Assembly (NCBI GenBank): GCA_009809945.1
Contig: WTPW01000772.1
Coordinates: 179,867 to 243,866 of the forward strand
Direction: 5' to 3'
DNA from: Gigaspora margarita
Taxonomy: Eukaryota; Glomeromycota; Glomeromycetes; Diversisporales; Gigasporaceae
Length of the DNA: 64,000 nucleotides
Of the stretch, positions 23,668-35,127 are shown one piece after another. Under the pieces are notes generated by a model, which was given only the letters and a program-made list of their open reading frames with translations, did no database searches and was not told the DNA's origin. The position numbers were made by a program, and so were the translations under genes. Each line of letters begins with the position of its first letter. Position 1 is the first letter of the stretch.

Positions 23668-24784
23668 TAGAATTTGGTTAGATAAATTTAATAATTAGGT
23701 TTATAGTGTAGTTGGGTTGTTGTCGCCCTTCCATGCTTATGTAACTAAACAATTCCATGAACTCTGTTCAATTTATGATAATTCAAAATTAATAAAAATT
23801 AGATTTTAACATATTGTGCAATAAGAATGAAATTAAAGAAAAATGCATTAGTAAATGTTCGTAAGCTTAAATTTTACTATCTAATCTGTGTTAAGCCTTT
23901 TGATTAACTGTGTAATGAAACATCATTATTATTTGCGTATACTAACATATCCGGATATCCAATTCGATAAACGAATGTATATTGGGACATTCGGATTTTC
24001 ACTGAATATCATCCATCGAATCAGACTTCTATGAATAATAATTTTTTCTATATTGTAAATACTGTAAGTTCGTACGTATATAATCATTCTGCTCCTGGAT
24101 AGTCCGACTTACTTCTAATCCGAATATTCGAAATCTTTGATTGAACTTATGGTTCTGGAAAGTTCAGTTTAAAAAAAAAAAAAAATTTACTAAACATTTA
24201 AACTGCATATTATGATAAAGTCTGAATTTTAAGGTTATTGTGATCGTAACTTTATAATCTCAAATGTTAAAAATTTTCAGATCTATACAATGAAACAGTT
24301 AACTCTCAGATTTCACGATAGAAATTTGCAAACCTTTCTTATATTAAATGATTATTTATAACTTTATTTTATCTTGCAGATTTATTACAGACAAGTTTGT
24401 CTTAATTTCTTTACAAAATTTCGAAATTTTAAATATAAGCAATAAAAGGTACATTAATTAATTATTTTATTAATTTATTACAAAATTACTTCATTATCAG
24501 TTAACTTAAACTTTGGTAATTTTTAAACCTTTATTTGTATTAAATTATTGCAACATATTGCTAATAATAGCATATAACATTTTATTCTTACAATAATTGA
24601 CAAAGACTTTACCAAACGCACCTATGGTGGTTTGTCACCTATAATTAGGGTGTGCGACATATTGTGTAATCAAAACTATATAAAGATTATTTTGTGTAAC
24701 GATTAATTGAATTTTCATCAGATTTCAAATGCCCTGTTTATCCTTAGCCTCGTCTATGCCATTTGAAATTTCCACATTCAAAAT
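23668..24784. other. AT-rich spacer without a gene
   Basis: Just after the stop at 23667 there is a short partial duplication of the gene's last codons (GAATTTGGTTAGATAAATTTAATAAT versus TTTGGTTGGATACATTTAATAAT), shown here only as evidence of local duplication. The rest has no supportable feature. Confidence 0.45.
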
Positions 24785-24786
24785 TA

Positions 24787-24787
24787 G

Positions 24788-24829
<42 letters not shown>

Positions 24830-24841
24830 TATATATATATA

Positions 24842-24875
<34 letters not shown>
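24787..24875. repeat. (TA)n microsatellite
   Basis: About 85 bp of nearly pure TA dinucleotides, interrupted by AATATA and AAAAATA. This is likely a length-polymorphic and assembly-sensitive site. Confidence 0.97.
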
Positions 24876-24880
<5 letters not shown>

Positions 24881-25165
24881 CTTACCAAAAACTACAAAGC
24901 GTGGAGATGATTCAGTGTATTGCTCTCTTTAGCAGGTTTCAAATACCATCCAAATGCTTGTTTTCATGCCCGTACCTTTGCTATAGCAGGTTCAAGGGCT
25001 ACCTGTCCATTCAAGTTGCAATGTTCATCAGGTTTCGAATGTCGTGTTTTTTTCATTCTCAACCACGTCTGTCATTTTTGTAGCAATATCCAAGGTTACA
25101 CGACTCATTGGAATTTTTACGTTCAATAACAGTATGTGAAAAAAACCTTCAATAGATTTCAAATA

Positions 25166-25353
25166 CAGTCAAACCTCCCTAAATGCAACTTGTTGGGACC
25201 AAACTTTTGATAGCATGCATTTAGAGAACAATAAGAAAAATTGCATTTATAGAGGTTAGAAATATATTTGGCCGAGGTTTAAGGTTGCATTTAGAGAGGT
25301 GTTGCATTTAGGGGGGTTGCATTTAGGGGGTTGCATTTAGGGAGGTCTGACTG
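25166..25353. mobile_element. pogo/Tigger-like MITE with TA duplication
   Basis: A 188-bp element with ends CAGTCAAACCTCCCTAAATGCAA and (GGGAGGTCTGACTG), flanked by TA on both sides (25164-25165, 25354-25355). The GGGACCAAA motif follows the left end, as in the element at 7687. Its right end contains a small expansion of TTGCATTTAGGGGG words. Confidence 0.85.
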
Positions 25354-25355
25354 TA

Positions 25356-26294
25356 CCATTTAAATTTATGCCATTCCATAGTAGTATTCAAGACTACATT
25401 GTTCATTGGAATTTTCATAGTAGGTATAAAAAAAAAATAAAAAATTTCATACCATACCTTCGCTATAGTCGGTTCCAAGGCCACTGGCCCATTTGAATTC
25501 CTGTAGCAGTGTTCAAGACTACATTGTTTATTTAAAAACAGTATGCAGAAAAGAAAAAAATTTACCAGTACTTCAAAGCGAGCGATAACAGGTAGTCTAG
25601 CGTTGTGCTATGTTTACTTTATGATTACTGTATCATACAAAAAGTAAAAAAAAAAAAAGAGGATTACGAATAAATGATGATAAAGTTGCTATGACAATCA
25701 CGGAAATAATAATATTCAAACTCAAATCCGAATATATGATATTTAGTTTATGATAGAGTCATCAGCTTGAACATAGCCGGCCAGCTAAACCGATTTTTAA
25801 ATATCGCTTAGTCTACAGATAAATAAGGATCGACTACAAACGCTACTCTTTTTTTAATTTCATTTACGTATCATGTTCAGGGGCTATATACCATTGATGT
25901 CGTAACTAAAGTCAACTACCGCACAGCGCTGCATATAGTACCCACCTGGAGTAGTATCCCCCCTTTTTTGACAAGCGATTTGTAGCGATCTACTTTCTTG
26001 AAAAACATCCAAGGATACTATATGCACCGCTGTACGGTATGATCCGCTTGTGAACGGAGTCACAAGGCGGTACATTATTGCGAGTCACCGGGCTTTCCAT
26101 GTGAAAATGGGTCACAGGACTTGTTCATGGCGAAATGGTATTTGAGTAACATGATGACCTATTGTCTTCTTTGTCATTTGAATTTTCTGACACTATGTCC
26201 AGCTATCCCCCACCACTCCCAAAAGGAAAAAAAAAACAAAGAGAAGATAACGATGCTCGAAAAAGTTCTGCTCACGTGACTTCCTGCGGCTTGT
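25356..26294. other. spacer without a gene
   Basis: It includes a near-inverted pair TGCATATAGTA (about 25931) and TACTATATGCA (about 26017) within a ~150-bp G/C-richer segment. That segment may be another MITE, but its ends are not resolved. Between 24.9 and 25.6 kb, words such as AGGTTTCAAATRCCATCCAA and GTTCATTGGAATTTT recur in diverged form. Confidence 0.4.
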
Positions 26295-26646
26295 TCGACG
26301 ACTAGGGATGGCATAGTCCTTAAGTCCGGGACTTTAGGACCTAGTTTTGGGACCTAGTCTTTAAAGACTAGGTCCCAATTTTAGGACCTAGGTCCATAGG
26401 TCCACAATAGGTCCTAACATAAAATATATTAGAACTTAAAAATATTAGTAATAAACCAGTAAACAAAGAATTTTAATTGGTTAGAAAGTATTAGGACTAA
26501 GTCCAAGGACTTAATCCAAGGACTTAATCCTATTGGTCGGGTATAAGTTCTGGGAGAGGACCTGGTCTTTAGGTCCATGCGATAGGACTTACAAGTCCTA
26601 GGACCAAGACCGGACCTGGACTGACTTTACCATCCCTATCGACGAC
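26295..26646. mobile_element. hAT-type MITE with 8-bp target duplication TCGACGAC
   Basis: The element is 26303-26638 (336 bp), starting TAGGGATGGCATAGTCC and ending GACTTTACCATCCCTA, flanked by identical TCGACGAC. The interior consists of repeated TAGGACCTAGGTCC-type words that can fold extensively. No coding sequence. The TAGGG end and 8-bp duplication place it in the hAT superfamily. Confidence 0.93.
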
Positions 26647-26985
26647 CCTATCCCATACTGTACTACGTAGATATATTTTTTAAATGAGCACTTGAAGGAC
26701 GTGACTTTAGGTATAAGAATGGTTGGTTATGTGCAAGGAGGGCACAAGACGAGCATAATAGTAAGCATTATATCGGGAAATAAGATGTCATGCAGATGAT
26801 CTAAAATGTCGCATGAAGACAATCGCAATAGTTGGAAAACATCATAATTTTACCATATCTGATATACATACGTACAGTACGTACGTAAGTCTGTCACAAA
26901 TTCGAATTTGTGACATTAAGGGGTTTCAGAATTAAAATCCTTAAATTTTATTTTGATAAAAAAGAAGACGTATTTATTATCAAAT

Positions 26986-27251
26986 AAGGCCAGACCAACT
27001 TGATTCTTTGTTTAACATAACATAAACTAACTGTAAGAGGGGGGTGGGGCATTGGAAAAAAAAAAACACAAAAATAATAATACTGCAATTTTATTGGTTG
27101 ATTTTACATATATAGTTATCTGTTATATAAAATTTAAAAAATTAAGGGGGAAATACTATTAATTACTATTAATGTGTATTGGACTCGTATAAATTTTAAA
27201 AAATAGGGGGGGGGGGTCATGTTAAACAAAGAATCAAATTGGCGTGGCCTA
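26986..27251. mobile_element. foldback MITE with ~35-bp inverted ends
   Basis: The left end AGGCCAGACCAACTTGATTC continues with TTTGTTTAACATAAC. The right end returns GTTAAACAAAGAATCAAATTGGCGTGGCCT. G-runs (GAGGGGGG, AGGGGGGGGGG) lie just inside both ends. A truncated relative is at about 1570-1655. Confidence 0.8.
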
Positions 27252-27316
27252 AGTGATGTACAAATCTTATTTATTTTTTAATTAAAATATGAATAGAATA
27301 TCGTTATATGCTTAAC

Positions 27317-27685
27317 ATGCCTAAAATTTCAAATCGACAACGTCACATTAAAACAAATAATAACCTTTTAAAGACGCTTATGAATGATTACTCAACTAGC
27401 ACGAATAAAGCTATTTCTAAAATTCCGGATAAATAAATTGACGAACTACTGGAATTAATACAAGCCATAGGACTGGATCGATATCTTACTATACGTGAAA
27501 GAACATCAAATCTAACAGTTCTTTTGCTTAATTATAATAATTGTCTTAAAAGTTCTCGTTGGAGGCATATTAATATAAAAGTAATATTTGTCAAGCTATA
27601 TAAAAAAAATCTAAGTGAAAGTTTAATAAGTTATATAAAAAATAATTTAAGCGAAAGTTTAATACGTTATAAAAAAATAATTTAA
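27317..27685 (+). pseudogene. broken short gene with C-terminal coding repeat (family unknown)
   Basis: From ATG 27317 a frame of ordinary amino-acid composition starts MPKISNRQRHIKTNNNLLK. It is broken by TAA at 27434-27436, then stays open in the same frame to 27685. The second part reads IDELLELIQAIGLDRYLTI and ends in two repeats of the type NLSESLISYIKN. The single in-frame stop with continuing coding-like composition suggests a decayed gene. Alternatively, the stop could lie in an unrecognised intron. The repeat then degenerates into the non-coding minisatellite that follows. I do not recognise the protein. Confidence 0.45.
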
Positions 27686-27950
27686 GCGAAGGTTTAGTAA
27701 GTAATATAAAGAAATAATTTAAGCGAAGGTTTAGTAGAATAATTTTGAACAAAAGCTTAATAAGTAATTTGAGCAAGGTTCAGTAAGTAATTTGAGCGAA
27801 GGTTCAGTAAGTTATATAAAAAAAATAATTTGAACAAAGGTTTAATAAATAATTTGAGCAAAGGTTCAATAAGTAATTTTTGAGCGAAGGTTCAGTAAGT
27901 AATTTGAGCGAAGGTTCAGTAAGTAATTTGAGCGAATTTTATTATTTACT
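27594..27950 (+). repeat. minisatellite, unit ~22-40 bp
   Basis: Tandem variants of AATTTGAGCGAAGGTTCAGTAAGT, some with an inserted TATATAAAAAAA, repeat about a dozen times. The first two units are still in the frame of the broken gene, so the array seems to have grown from a coding repeat. Confidence 0.85.
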
Positions 27951-28379
27951 CTGTATTTTGTTATTATTATTAAATAGTTTGTTGATCTGCATAACAAAAA
28001 AATTTTTACTTATTTCGTCAAATGGGAGTCTCTAAAAACTCCCACTTCATATTCCGATTTCAAAATTTTAATACACAAATAAGATTTTTTAACCTCTTAT
28101 TTATTTCTGAAATACGTTTAAATCCCTTATTAGAGATTCGAATTTTCCTATTGGTTTTACCCACATTTGTATATAGATCTACTTTCTTTATTTAGTATAA
28201 ATAATTTTCATTTCCATTTTGTATAATTCATTAAAAAATTAGTCAAAATCCGTGTATGCTTGATTATAAAATCTTCAGATACTGTAAGCTAAAATTTTTG
28301 CCGATCATTTGTTGGGGACCCAATAGAAATATTGATATGCAAATTGACCATGTGTTCGACCTCTTTTATGTCGCCACGT

Positions 28380-28600
28380 GACCATTATCCAATACTTTGT
28401 GTGCACGCGTGGACCCGGATATCTGTTTATCTATTTAGGGGTATCCTTTTTACGAAAGTTGTATCCGGAAAACTGCTAACATTTAATTTGCAGATAACCA
28501 GATAAATCCTATAAAAAATCGGATAACCCTTACGGATAACCAGATAGTCCACGGATATCCGGATAAACCAGATAACTTCGGGTATCGTGATGACAAAATA
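28380..28600. repeat. GGATATCC/GGATAACC-rich segment
   Basis: Recurring words GGATATC, GGATAACC and CCAGATAA are present in both orientations, so the segment can fold. It may be an element of the same style as the other GC-word-rich MITEs. Ends are not resolved. 27951-28380 and 28601-29110 hold no supportable feature. Confidence 0.4.
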
Positions 28601-29115
28601 GGTAAAATACAAAATAATATTTAACCTCATTTTATATTCGAATTATAAATATCGATACTTACTAATTTAACTATCTTATTTATGCTAATCAGCGTGAGAT
28701 TTATTTAATGAAAATACTATACTAAAGATGCGCTAAAGCCCTGTAGTATTATATATATTTGCCGCTGATTTTAATTTATTCATCTGTTAATAATCACTAT
28801 AAGGCTTTAACATTAGCACATCTCGATTAAAATAAATAACCGTTGAATAAAGGTTGCACAAAACAGGTATCTGATAGATGATCTAGACACAACGATTCAA
28901 AAATGGGCAGTGAAATAAGGTTAATCAATGTGTGTAATATTATCTGTTATTGTATTGATTGAAATCGTTTCATAAGTTATTATTGAGAACTTTGGAACTA
29001 AATTTTTTGTGAATTGGTTGGATAGTATACGAAAGTTAGTCACGGTATTAGATCGGAAAAAATAATTATTCCACGTTTCTATATGATCGCATGACGTGTT
29101 TACACTTATAATCAC

Positions 29116-30320
29116 TACCCTGTAAGAAAAGTGGTACGGGTGGTGGTACGGGTTGGTGTCGGAAATGCTCGAAATGGCACGGATCATGTGGTACGTACAG
29201 GAACGTTTCACGGAATGTCACGGTAAAAATGGCACGGACATTACGGCAAAGGGTGGCACGTAATATCACGTCATATGAAATGGCGCGTTCAGATGGCACG
29301 TATGTGTACGTTACATACGTGTTGGCTCGTTTCGTGGAGAGCGAAAGATCAGTAAGTGTTTTTTTTTTAAAAAAAGAGCGATATCTCATGATTTCAATGA
29401 TGAAGCTTCCCTGTGTGTTTTAACAAAAAAAATTCCTTACAAAATTTTACTTCATATGCAGTTAGCTTGTTCATCTTATATTGATTACTTATGTAAATTT
29501 ATGGTTTAATAGTTAATCCACATCGTTATCGCGGTGGCACGTGAATTTACGTTCACCCGTGCCAAATCCCGTACCGATGAGACTAGTAAACTGCTGCAAA
29601 ACCCGAGCCATTTACGGTCCATTTGGCACGGGCATACGGTCCCACACGGTCCACGGAATCCGTACCAATCCGGACCATACCCGTACAAATCCGGATCATG
29701 ACCCGTTAGGGTGTGGGATTGCATATGATTTACAAACATTAGTGAAGATCATATAGTAAACTCTCATAACAATTTTTTTTTGTCGATCAATTTTTATGAC
29801 TGGCAAAACATAGTAAATTCTAAATTTTAATAACTCGTGAACTATTAAAGGTATACTTATAAAATTATACTTATTCGAATTGTCTTGACATGGTCTTTAA
29901 CATAATAGAGCCATTTTGAATTTTTCAATAACAAAAATGTGCTTTTTTTTACTGAATTCCGCTTTAATTTATATAAAAGGAGCGAAAATGGTTCTATGAA
30001 CTAAAGAGCACATTAAACCGATTTGAACAAGTATAATTTTATAGGTATATCTTCATTAATTTATGAGATATTAAAGTTTAAAATTACTACCGTTAACATT
30101 ATGTTTTAGCACCTTCCTGATGTTTACATATTAGCAACCAATAGATTTGAAATGATCGACATAAATTCGGATATTTCCGGAAAAATCTTAATTAGTAAAA
30201 TCTATTATATGATCTCTACTAAGTTTGTGCTATTTCACACCCTAATGACCCGTGCTAAAAAGACCCGTGCCTATCCGATGCAACACGTGCCGATCCGGTC
30301 CAATTTTCTTATAGGGTTAC
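29116..30320. mobile_element. TIR element of GGCACGG/CCGTGCC words, interrupted by a nested MITE
   Basis: The outer ends CTACCCTGTAAGAAAAGTGG (29116) and CCAATTTTCTTATAGGG (ending near 30320) are inverted. The left part (29130-29330) is rich in GGCACG and the right parts (29530-29700, 30245-30300) in CCGTGCC, so the element folds on itself. A 538-bp hAT-type element is inserted at 29707. Overlapping open frames on both strands reflect the inverted words. Confidence 0.6.
29698..30253. mobile_element. nested hAT-type MITE, target duplication ATGACCCGT
   Basis: The element is 29707-30244 (538 bp) with ends TAGGGTGTGGGAT and TATTTCACACCCTA. Identical ATGACCCGT lies on both sides (29698-29706, 30245-30253): 8 bp plus one chance match. 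The interior has a long imperfect palindrome (AAGGTATACTTATAAAATTATACTT versus AAGTATAATTTTATAGGTATA, in part). No transposase. Confidence 0.88.
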
Positions 30321-30329
30321 TTTAATCAG

Positions 30330-30595
30330 TAAAAAAAATCTAGCATCTAGCAATGCTTGTTATTTGCTTGTAATTTCCCCGGAATTCCGGGGAAATAACA
30401 AGCATTGCTAGAAACACGATTTTTTTATTGATCAAAGTAGTGATTCCAGTCATGACATCATATAAAAACGAATAATACCCTTATTTCGCCGCTATGGGAA
30501 ATAACCCAGTAGATCTTCAGCCTGCAGGAGGCCCTTCGGGCCTCCAGATGACCAAGGATTTACCCCTTATTCCCTTGCGGTGAAATCAATAGCAC
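30330..30595 (-). mobile_element. double-hairpin MITE, copy B
   Basis: In reverse orientation to copy A at 2.2-2.5 kb. One hairpin has arms CTAGCAATGCTTGTTATT / AATAACAAGCATTGCTAG around CCCCGGAATTCCGGGG. The second is GGAGGCCCTTCGGGCCTCC. The shared spacer includes GATCAAAGTAGTG and GTCATGACA. Confidence 0.65.
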
Positions 30596-30630
30596 ATATC
30601 TACCCACGGGTACTCGCGGATACCCACAGA

Positions 30631-30903
30631 CAGTGTTGTCATGGGACACGGTCACGGACGGCGGATAGTCCGGGACGGGACGTCCGGGACATGTCCATCC
30701 AGAATTTTTTTGTCCCGGACATTTGGCGACTCAGCACGTGATCATAAACCAATAAAATTCGTATAATTCCGCAATTTGATTGGTTTTACCCGGCGGACAT
30801 GTCCATCATGTTGGGACATTATTGCGGACATGTCCCGGACGTCCCGTCCCGGACTGTCCGCGTCCCTGAAAAATCGGTGGGACAATGTCCGTGTACAACA
30901 CTG
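30631..30903. mobile_element. hAT-like MITE with CAGTGTTGT ends
   Basis: Ends CAGTGTTGTCATGGGACACGG and CCGTGTACAACACTG enclose words GGACATGTCC and GGACGTCCCGTCCCGG that fold on themselves. The termini match those of the 1.67-kb element at 60083-61750. The flanking 8-mers (CCCACAGA and CCTGGCAG) differ, so the duplication has decayed or the ends recombined. Confidence 0.7.
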
Positions 30904-31151
30904 CCTGGCAGATACTTGTTGGGTTATCCTGGCGGATGAGGGTACATTTATAGCATCCGAATGCACGGTTATCTGTGAGCATATCCGGATATGCGATTGA
31001 GTAATTTGTGTTATAAAGTTAAATATGGCCACCTACAGCCGCAGCGTGGCACTACTCCCATTGTGTATTTTCATAATGTCAATAAATTGGTCCGAGCGAG
31101 AATAATATATTACAAAACCTATTATTCCAGTGATGTACAGGATAACTCATA

Positions 31152-31365
31152 CAGGGGGTCTGGATATGTCGGAGTGCATCGGAATCATGGTCGGCTGGAT
31201 CGGAATTGATCAAATTTACCCCATCATAAAACAATTTACTAATAAATCATATCCATTCATTAAGTAAAAAAATGCTTATAATTTTGCTACAGAACCTACT
31301 AACAACTAGGGCTAAACGCCGGCATAGATCCGACGCATCCGACCCGGAAATTTTGGGACAGCCGT
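31152..31365. mobile_element. MITE with CAGGG ends, copy 2
   Basis: 214 bp, homologous to 16781-17010 over nearly its whole length. Shared words are CGGAGTGCATCGGAATCATG, AATAAATCATATCCATTCAT and TCCGACGCATCCGACCCGG. Differences are mainly small indels. Confidence 0.8.
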
Positions 31366-31449
31366 GTAAAAATCGTACGGTTTATTTATTGATCAATCTA
31401 TGACGACATTAATACAATCAAAAATGTCGCAATAATTGCAGATGATAAC

Positions 31450-31622
31450 AGGATGTCGTAATAATTACTCATCTTACAAATTTTTCCCACATTCAGGTCG
31501 CATTTTTCAGATATAACCAATCAAAAACGTCTAAATGTCGTAATAATTATTCATTACATACATTATGCAAGGTTTTCCCACACTCAGGTCACATTTTTCA
31601 GATACGACCAATCAAAAACGTT
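31450..31622 (+). repeat. tandem duplication of ~85 bp
   Basis: Two consecutive copies share ATGTCGTAATAATTA, TTTTTCCCACATTCAGGTCG (second copy CACTCAGGTCA) and ACCAATCAAAAACGT. A partial third start lies at 31423. Confidence 0.8.
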
Positions 31623-31657
31623 AAAGTGCACGAACCCAGAATTGAGTTATAAAAAGA

Positions 31658-31892
31658 TATAACTTTTAATAGAACAGTCATACACTAGTGAAACCATATT
31701 CTTAGATTTCTTTTAATATTCTCTTTAAAGTAATGAAGACCTTTTCTCAAATTATATAGAAATTATGGTATAAAAAATCAAACAAGTTTTAAGAAGACTC
31801 ATAAAAAGGCTTCATTACTTTAAAGAGAATATTAAAAGGAACCTAATAAATATAATTTCACTAGTGTGTGACCGTTCTATCAAAAGTTATAT
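31658..31892. mobile_element. foldback MITE
   Basis: The arms run from ATAACTTTTAATAGAACAGTC, ACACTAGTGAAA and TTTTAATATTCTCTTTAAAGTAATGAAG into the complementary CTTCATTACTTTAAAGAGAATATTAAAA, TTTCACTAGTGTGTGAC and GTTCTATCAAAAGTTAT (given in parts of up to 20 bases elsewhere). Arms total about 100 bp with a ~40-bp centre. Confidence 0.8.
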
Positions 31893-33832
31893 AAATTTAA
31901 AGCTTGCATGTTTATTTTTATCGGTGATGATCGACAAAAAATCTTTACTATTGAAATTTATATAATTTTTAAAAGTAAAAACTGATCCGTTTATGATTTA
32001 TTCATTGTTAAAAAACGCTTTAATAAAAATAAAAAAAATTATTCATTAAATTCAAGCGCTCTAGTGTTCATTGTAATTATTTTGAACTCATTTCCAAAAT
32101 GATGAAAAAAAATTTTTTAATGCATTTATTAACATTTTCTTACATGCTATCGGTACTAAATGATTCACATTTTAACATACTACTAAAAATTTAATTTATT
32201 TCGTACTTTAACATACTACCAAAACTTAAATTATTTCCCACTTTAACATACTATCAAAATTAATTATATTTCCATATATTATAAGCTTATTCGGCTTTAC
32301 TATTAATCGGGTTTTATAATAGTTAAATATACAGACCAAATCAAGCTGATAAAATTCTTATTGAGAATATGCATGTGACAATGATATTATATAAATGATG
32401 TTAAATAATGCGATTTGATGCGATTTAGTTTAATCACATTAAATCACACAATTTCCGTACTTGTGCCTGGCCTAAAAGTCACCAGACACCTCTATTACTC
32501 TAAATTATTTTAAAATTTACAATTTTTCTAGTAATGATAAATATTCATGATATTAAATTTCTTGGGCAATTTTTAAAAAATTACAAGTTTTTGTTTGATT
32601 GCATGAACACGGGTACAGGCTCAAAAATGCTAAGTAATTTTTTGGCATGGGCATACAAATGCCTGGCATTTTTAGGCACAGGTATCAAGTACCAGCACAA
32701 AATTGCCAAAATTGGCTGGAACTTTTAGGCGCACTGTTGTGCCATGCTTTTAATAAAGCTTGGCGCCTTAAAAAATATATATATATATTACTACGAATTT
32801 GGAAAGAAAAGTATGTTAAACCGTATATAGAGGTAATAAATTTGTCAAAATGTATAATAAACCATGTAGATTTGGTTTACTGTAACTATCATTGTTCATG
32901 TAGAGAAGCCCAATGGCATTTATTCATTGAGCTCCATTCTGAATTTTGCCAACGGGCGTAAATATAATTTATATTATACAAGAAAATTAAATTTTCGACT
33001 TAACTGAAATAGCACGTATGAACTATTACGTATTTAGTCTTTATAAAGATTTCATTCATTTATTTTATTTTATTTATTTATTTATTTCCTTAATTGTAAA
33101 ATCATACGATAGATCATACGATGCGAGAAACAGGTTATTGCGCGCAAATTGACGCGCAAATTGCGAGCAAAAACTGGTGGCTTTTCTATTGCGGATTATC
33201 AGTAAGCCGCGTAGAAAAGGATGGGAAATAAAAAGTAGAATAAAAGGATATATTATAGAACGTAGTGTAGTAATTCATGGTGCCGAAAAATGTATTTAAA
33301 GGCCTTCAATTTTATCAATAAAGATTTCGATGTTTTAAATAAGTTTCAAGATAAGAATCGAATTCTCAAAGAGTTATAAGTTTTATTTTTTTTAAAGTAA
33401 TTATTACCCTTATTAATCACCTTTAGCTGTTAGAATTTTAGTCCCGCATTACATTGCATCCCTTAATTATTACCCGATTTGATCTCATTGAGTAATCCCG
33501 ATCCCGATTTAACCGCTCATGATCTCATACCACGTGCCAACCTTTTAACGAACGATATTTATAAAACCCTCAAGTTACTATTGGAGCTAAATTTGGTATC
33601 CAATTGTCATCGCACTCCCAAAACAATAGTAACAGTACAGTACGTACGTATTTTGAATTGTTTCTGCATCGGCAATAACGATCTATTTTCGTGGAAATTT
33701 ACGGATAAAATTATTATTGTATAAGCAGGTTGGTTATTCAAAGAAATTGAGAAAATTTAGCGTATTTACATCCATAACATTGTATTCATGGCATAATTTA
33801 TAGATTTTCCAACCTAAACAATTGACAACTTT
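31893..33832. other. spacer upstream of the SPRY-kinase gene
   Basis: A triplicated word group (ACTTTAACATACTACCAAAA with TTAAATTATTTC) lies at 32170-32275. A GGCAC-word cluster at 32610-32740 may be another MITE. Open frames up to ~100 codons here have no recognisable protein features, and I do not call them genes. The promoter of the following gene should lie at its right end. Confidence 0.4.
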
Positions 33833-35127
33833 ATGGCATTGCCAACCGCATGGGATGTTAATGATGTATCCCTTCCAGATGTGGATTCAAACGGACTTGA
33901 AGTAAATTATAGAGGTGGGAATGTGCAATATAAATTTATTCCATAAAACTGCACTCGAAAAATTTATAAATATTTTACAAAGATGTTCAGCTTAATGAAG
34001 ATTAAAGTCACATAATTTATTAAATTGCTGAATTTTCTTTCAATAAAAGATTATAGTGGAAAACATGATGCTGTAATTCGTACAGATAATCCAATTCCAT
34101 CACAGTGCAAATTGTTTTACTTTGAAATTGATGTTATAAATAATGAAAATAATGGGTAAGACATAATACTTGATAATTTTTTGTAAACATGAATCAACTC
34201 TTATAATTTATAATGACTTCTTTAATTCTTTGAAAGAACTATTGCAATTGGATTTTGTTCAGAATCAGCTGAACGAAATAAAATGCCTGGTAATTACATT
34301 CTTTAATTTTATTGATCATCAAATATATTTATTTAGCATCTTTTCATTCATAGGTTGTGAAAAGAATTCGTGGGGATATCATAGCGATGATGGAAATTTT
34401 TTTGAATGTTCAGTAATAGACATCCCATACGGGCCTACATTTACAACTGGTGATACGATTGGATGTTGTTTAAACTTTAGAAATAATACTGCATTCTATA
34501 CCAAAAACGGTGTAAATCTAGGTATTATCATTTAATACTAGAATTTATTCGTCTTAAGTTGTAAAAATTTAATTTCTTATAATATTTTTTTTAAAGGGAT
34601 TGCATTCCGAGATTTGAAGGATAATCTTTATCCTTGTATTGGAATTAAGTCACAAGGCGCATCGATAAAAGCAAATTTTGGATATAAGTTCAAATATGCT
34701 GGTGCGTTCTATCTAGCATTAATATTTACATTTTCTTTTCTTCAAATATAGTTTTAATGTAAGTTTTATGAACAGCAATGACAACTGATGATATTGATGA
34801 TGATTTGATAAAAGATAGATGGGCTAACCCTATTAATCAATGCAATCAAGATCAAAATATGCCTGCATATTTAACAAATACGTTAGAAACTAACACAAAT
34901 AATTTATTAAGATATCGTGGAAAGGCTTATTTTGTTATGGGCGAATATAAAAAAGCACTTGAAGATTTAACAAAATTGCTCGAAATTGAACCAAATAATT
35001 CATTTGCGCTAAGATATCGTGGAGAAACTTATTTATTATTAAATGAATATGAGAAATCGTATGCAGATGTTAAGATATTGTTATCAACTGGCACTTACAG
35101 TGATATCGCGAAAGTGGCTAATGAACT
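33833..35127 (+). CDS. SPRY domain + TPR, N-terminal exons of the array-containing kinase gene
   Basis: Six exons: 33833-33914, 34050-34155, 34237-34289, 34354-34521, 34597-34701, 34776-35127. The first five rebuild a SPRY (B30.2-like) domain block by block. These are [13 protein letters not shown], then [18 protein letters not shown] with FYFEIDVI, then [18 protein letters not shown], then [12 protein letters not shown] with [15 protein letters not shown] and [13 protein letters not shown], then [15 protein letters not shown]. All joins agree in phase and follow GT-AG; the first donor (GTGGGA) is weak and least sure. Exon 6 encodes about two TPR-like helical repeats ([40 protein letters not shown]). 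It leaves through GAACT|GTAAGT in phase 2, one base before an in-frame TAA would be read. SPRY and TPR are protein-interaction modules. This half should belong with the kinase at 50305-51913. Confidence 0.82.

Noticed and set aside
28921-31209. Several overlapping open frames on both strands
   Set aside because: They fall in MITEs made of inverted GGCACG, CCGTGCC and GGACGTCC words; no family features, and they are in conflict with each other.
33479-33724. 81-codon frame upstream of the SPRY gene
   Set aside because: No recognisable domain, AT-rich composition and no splice or promoter support.
34170-34535. A single 121-codon gene
   Set aside because: It is SPRY exons 3 and 4 read through the intron between them; only 34237-34289 and 34354-34521 are coding.
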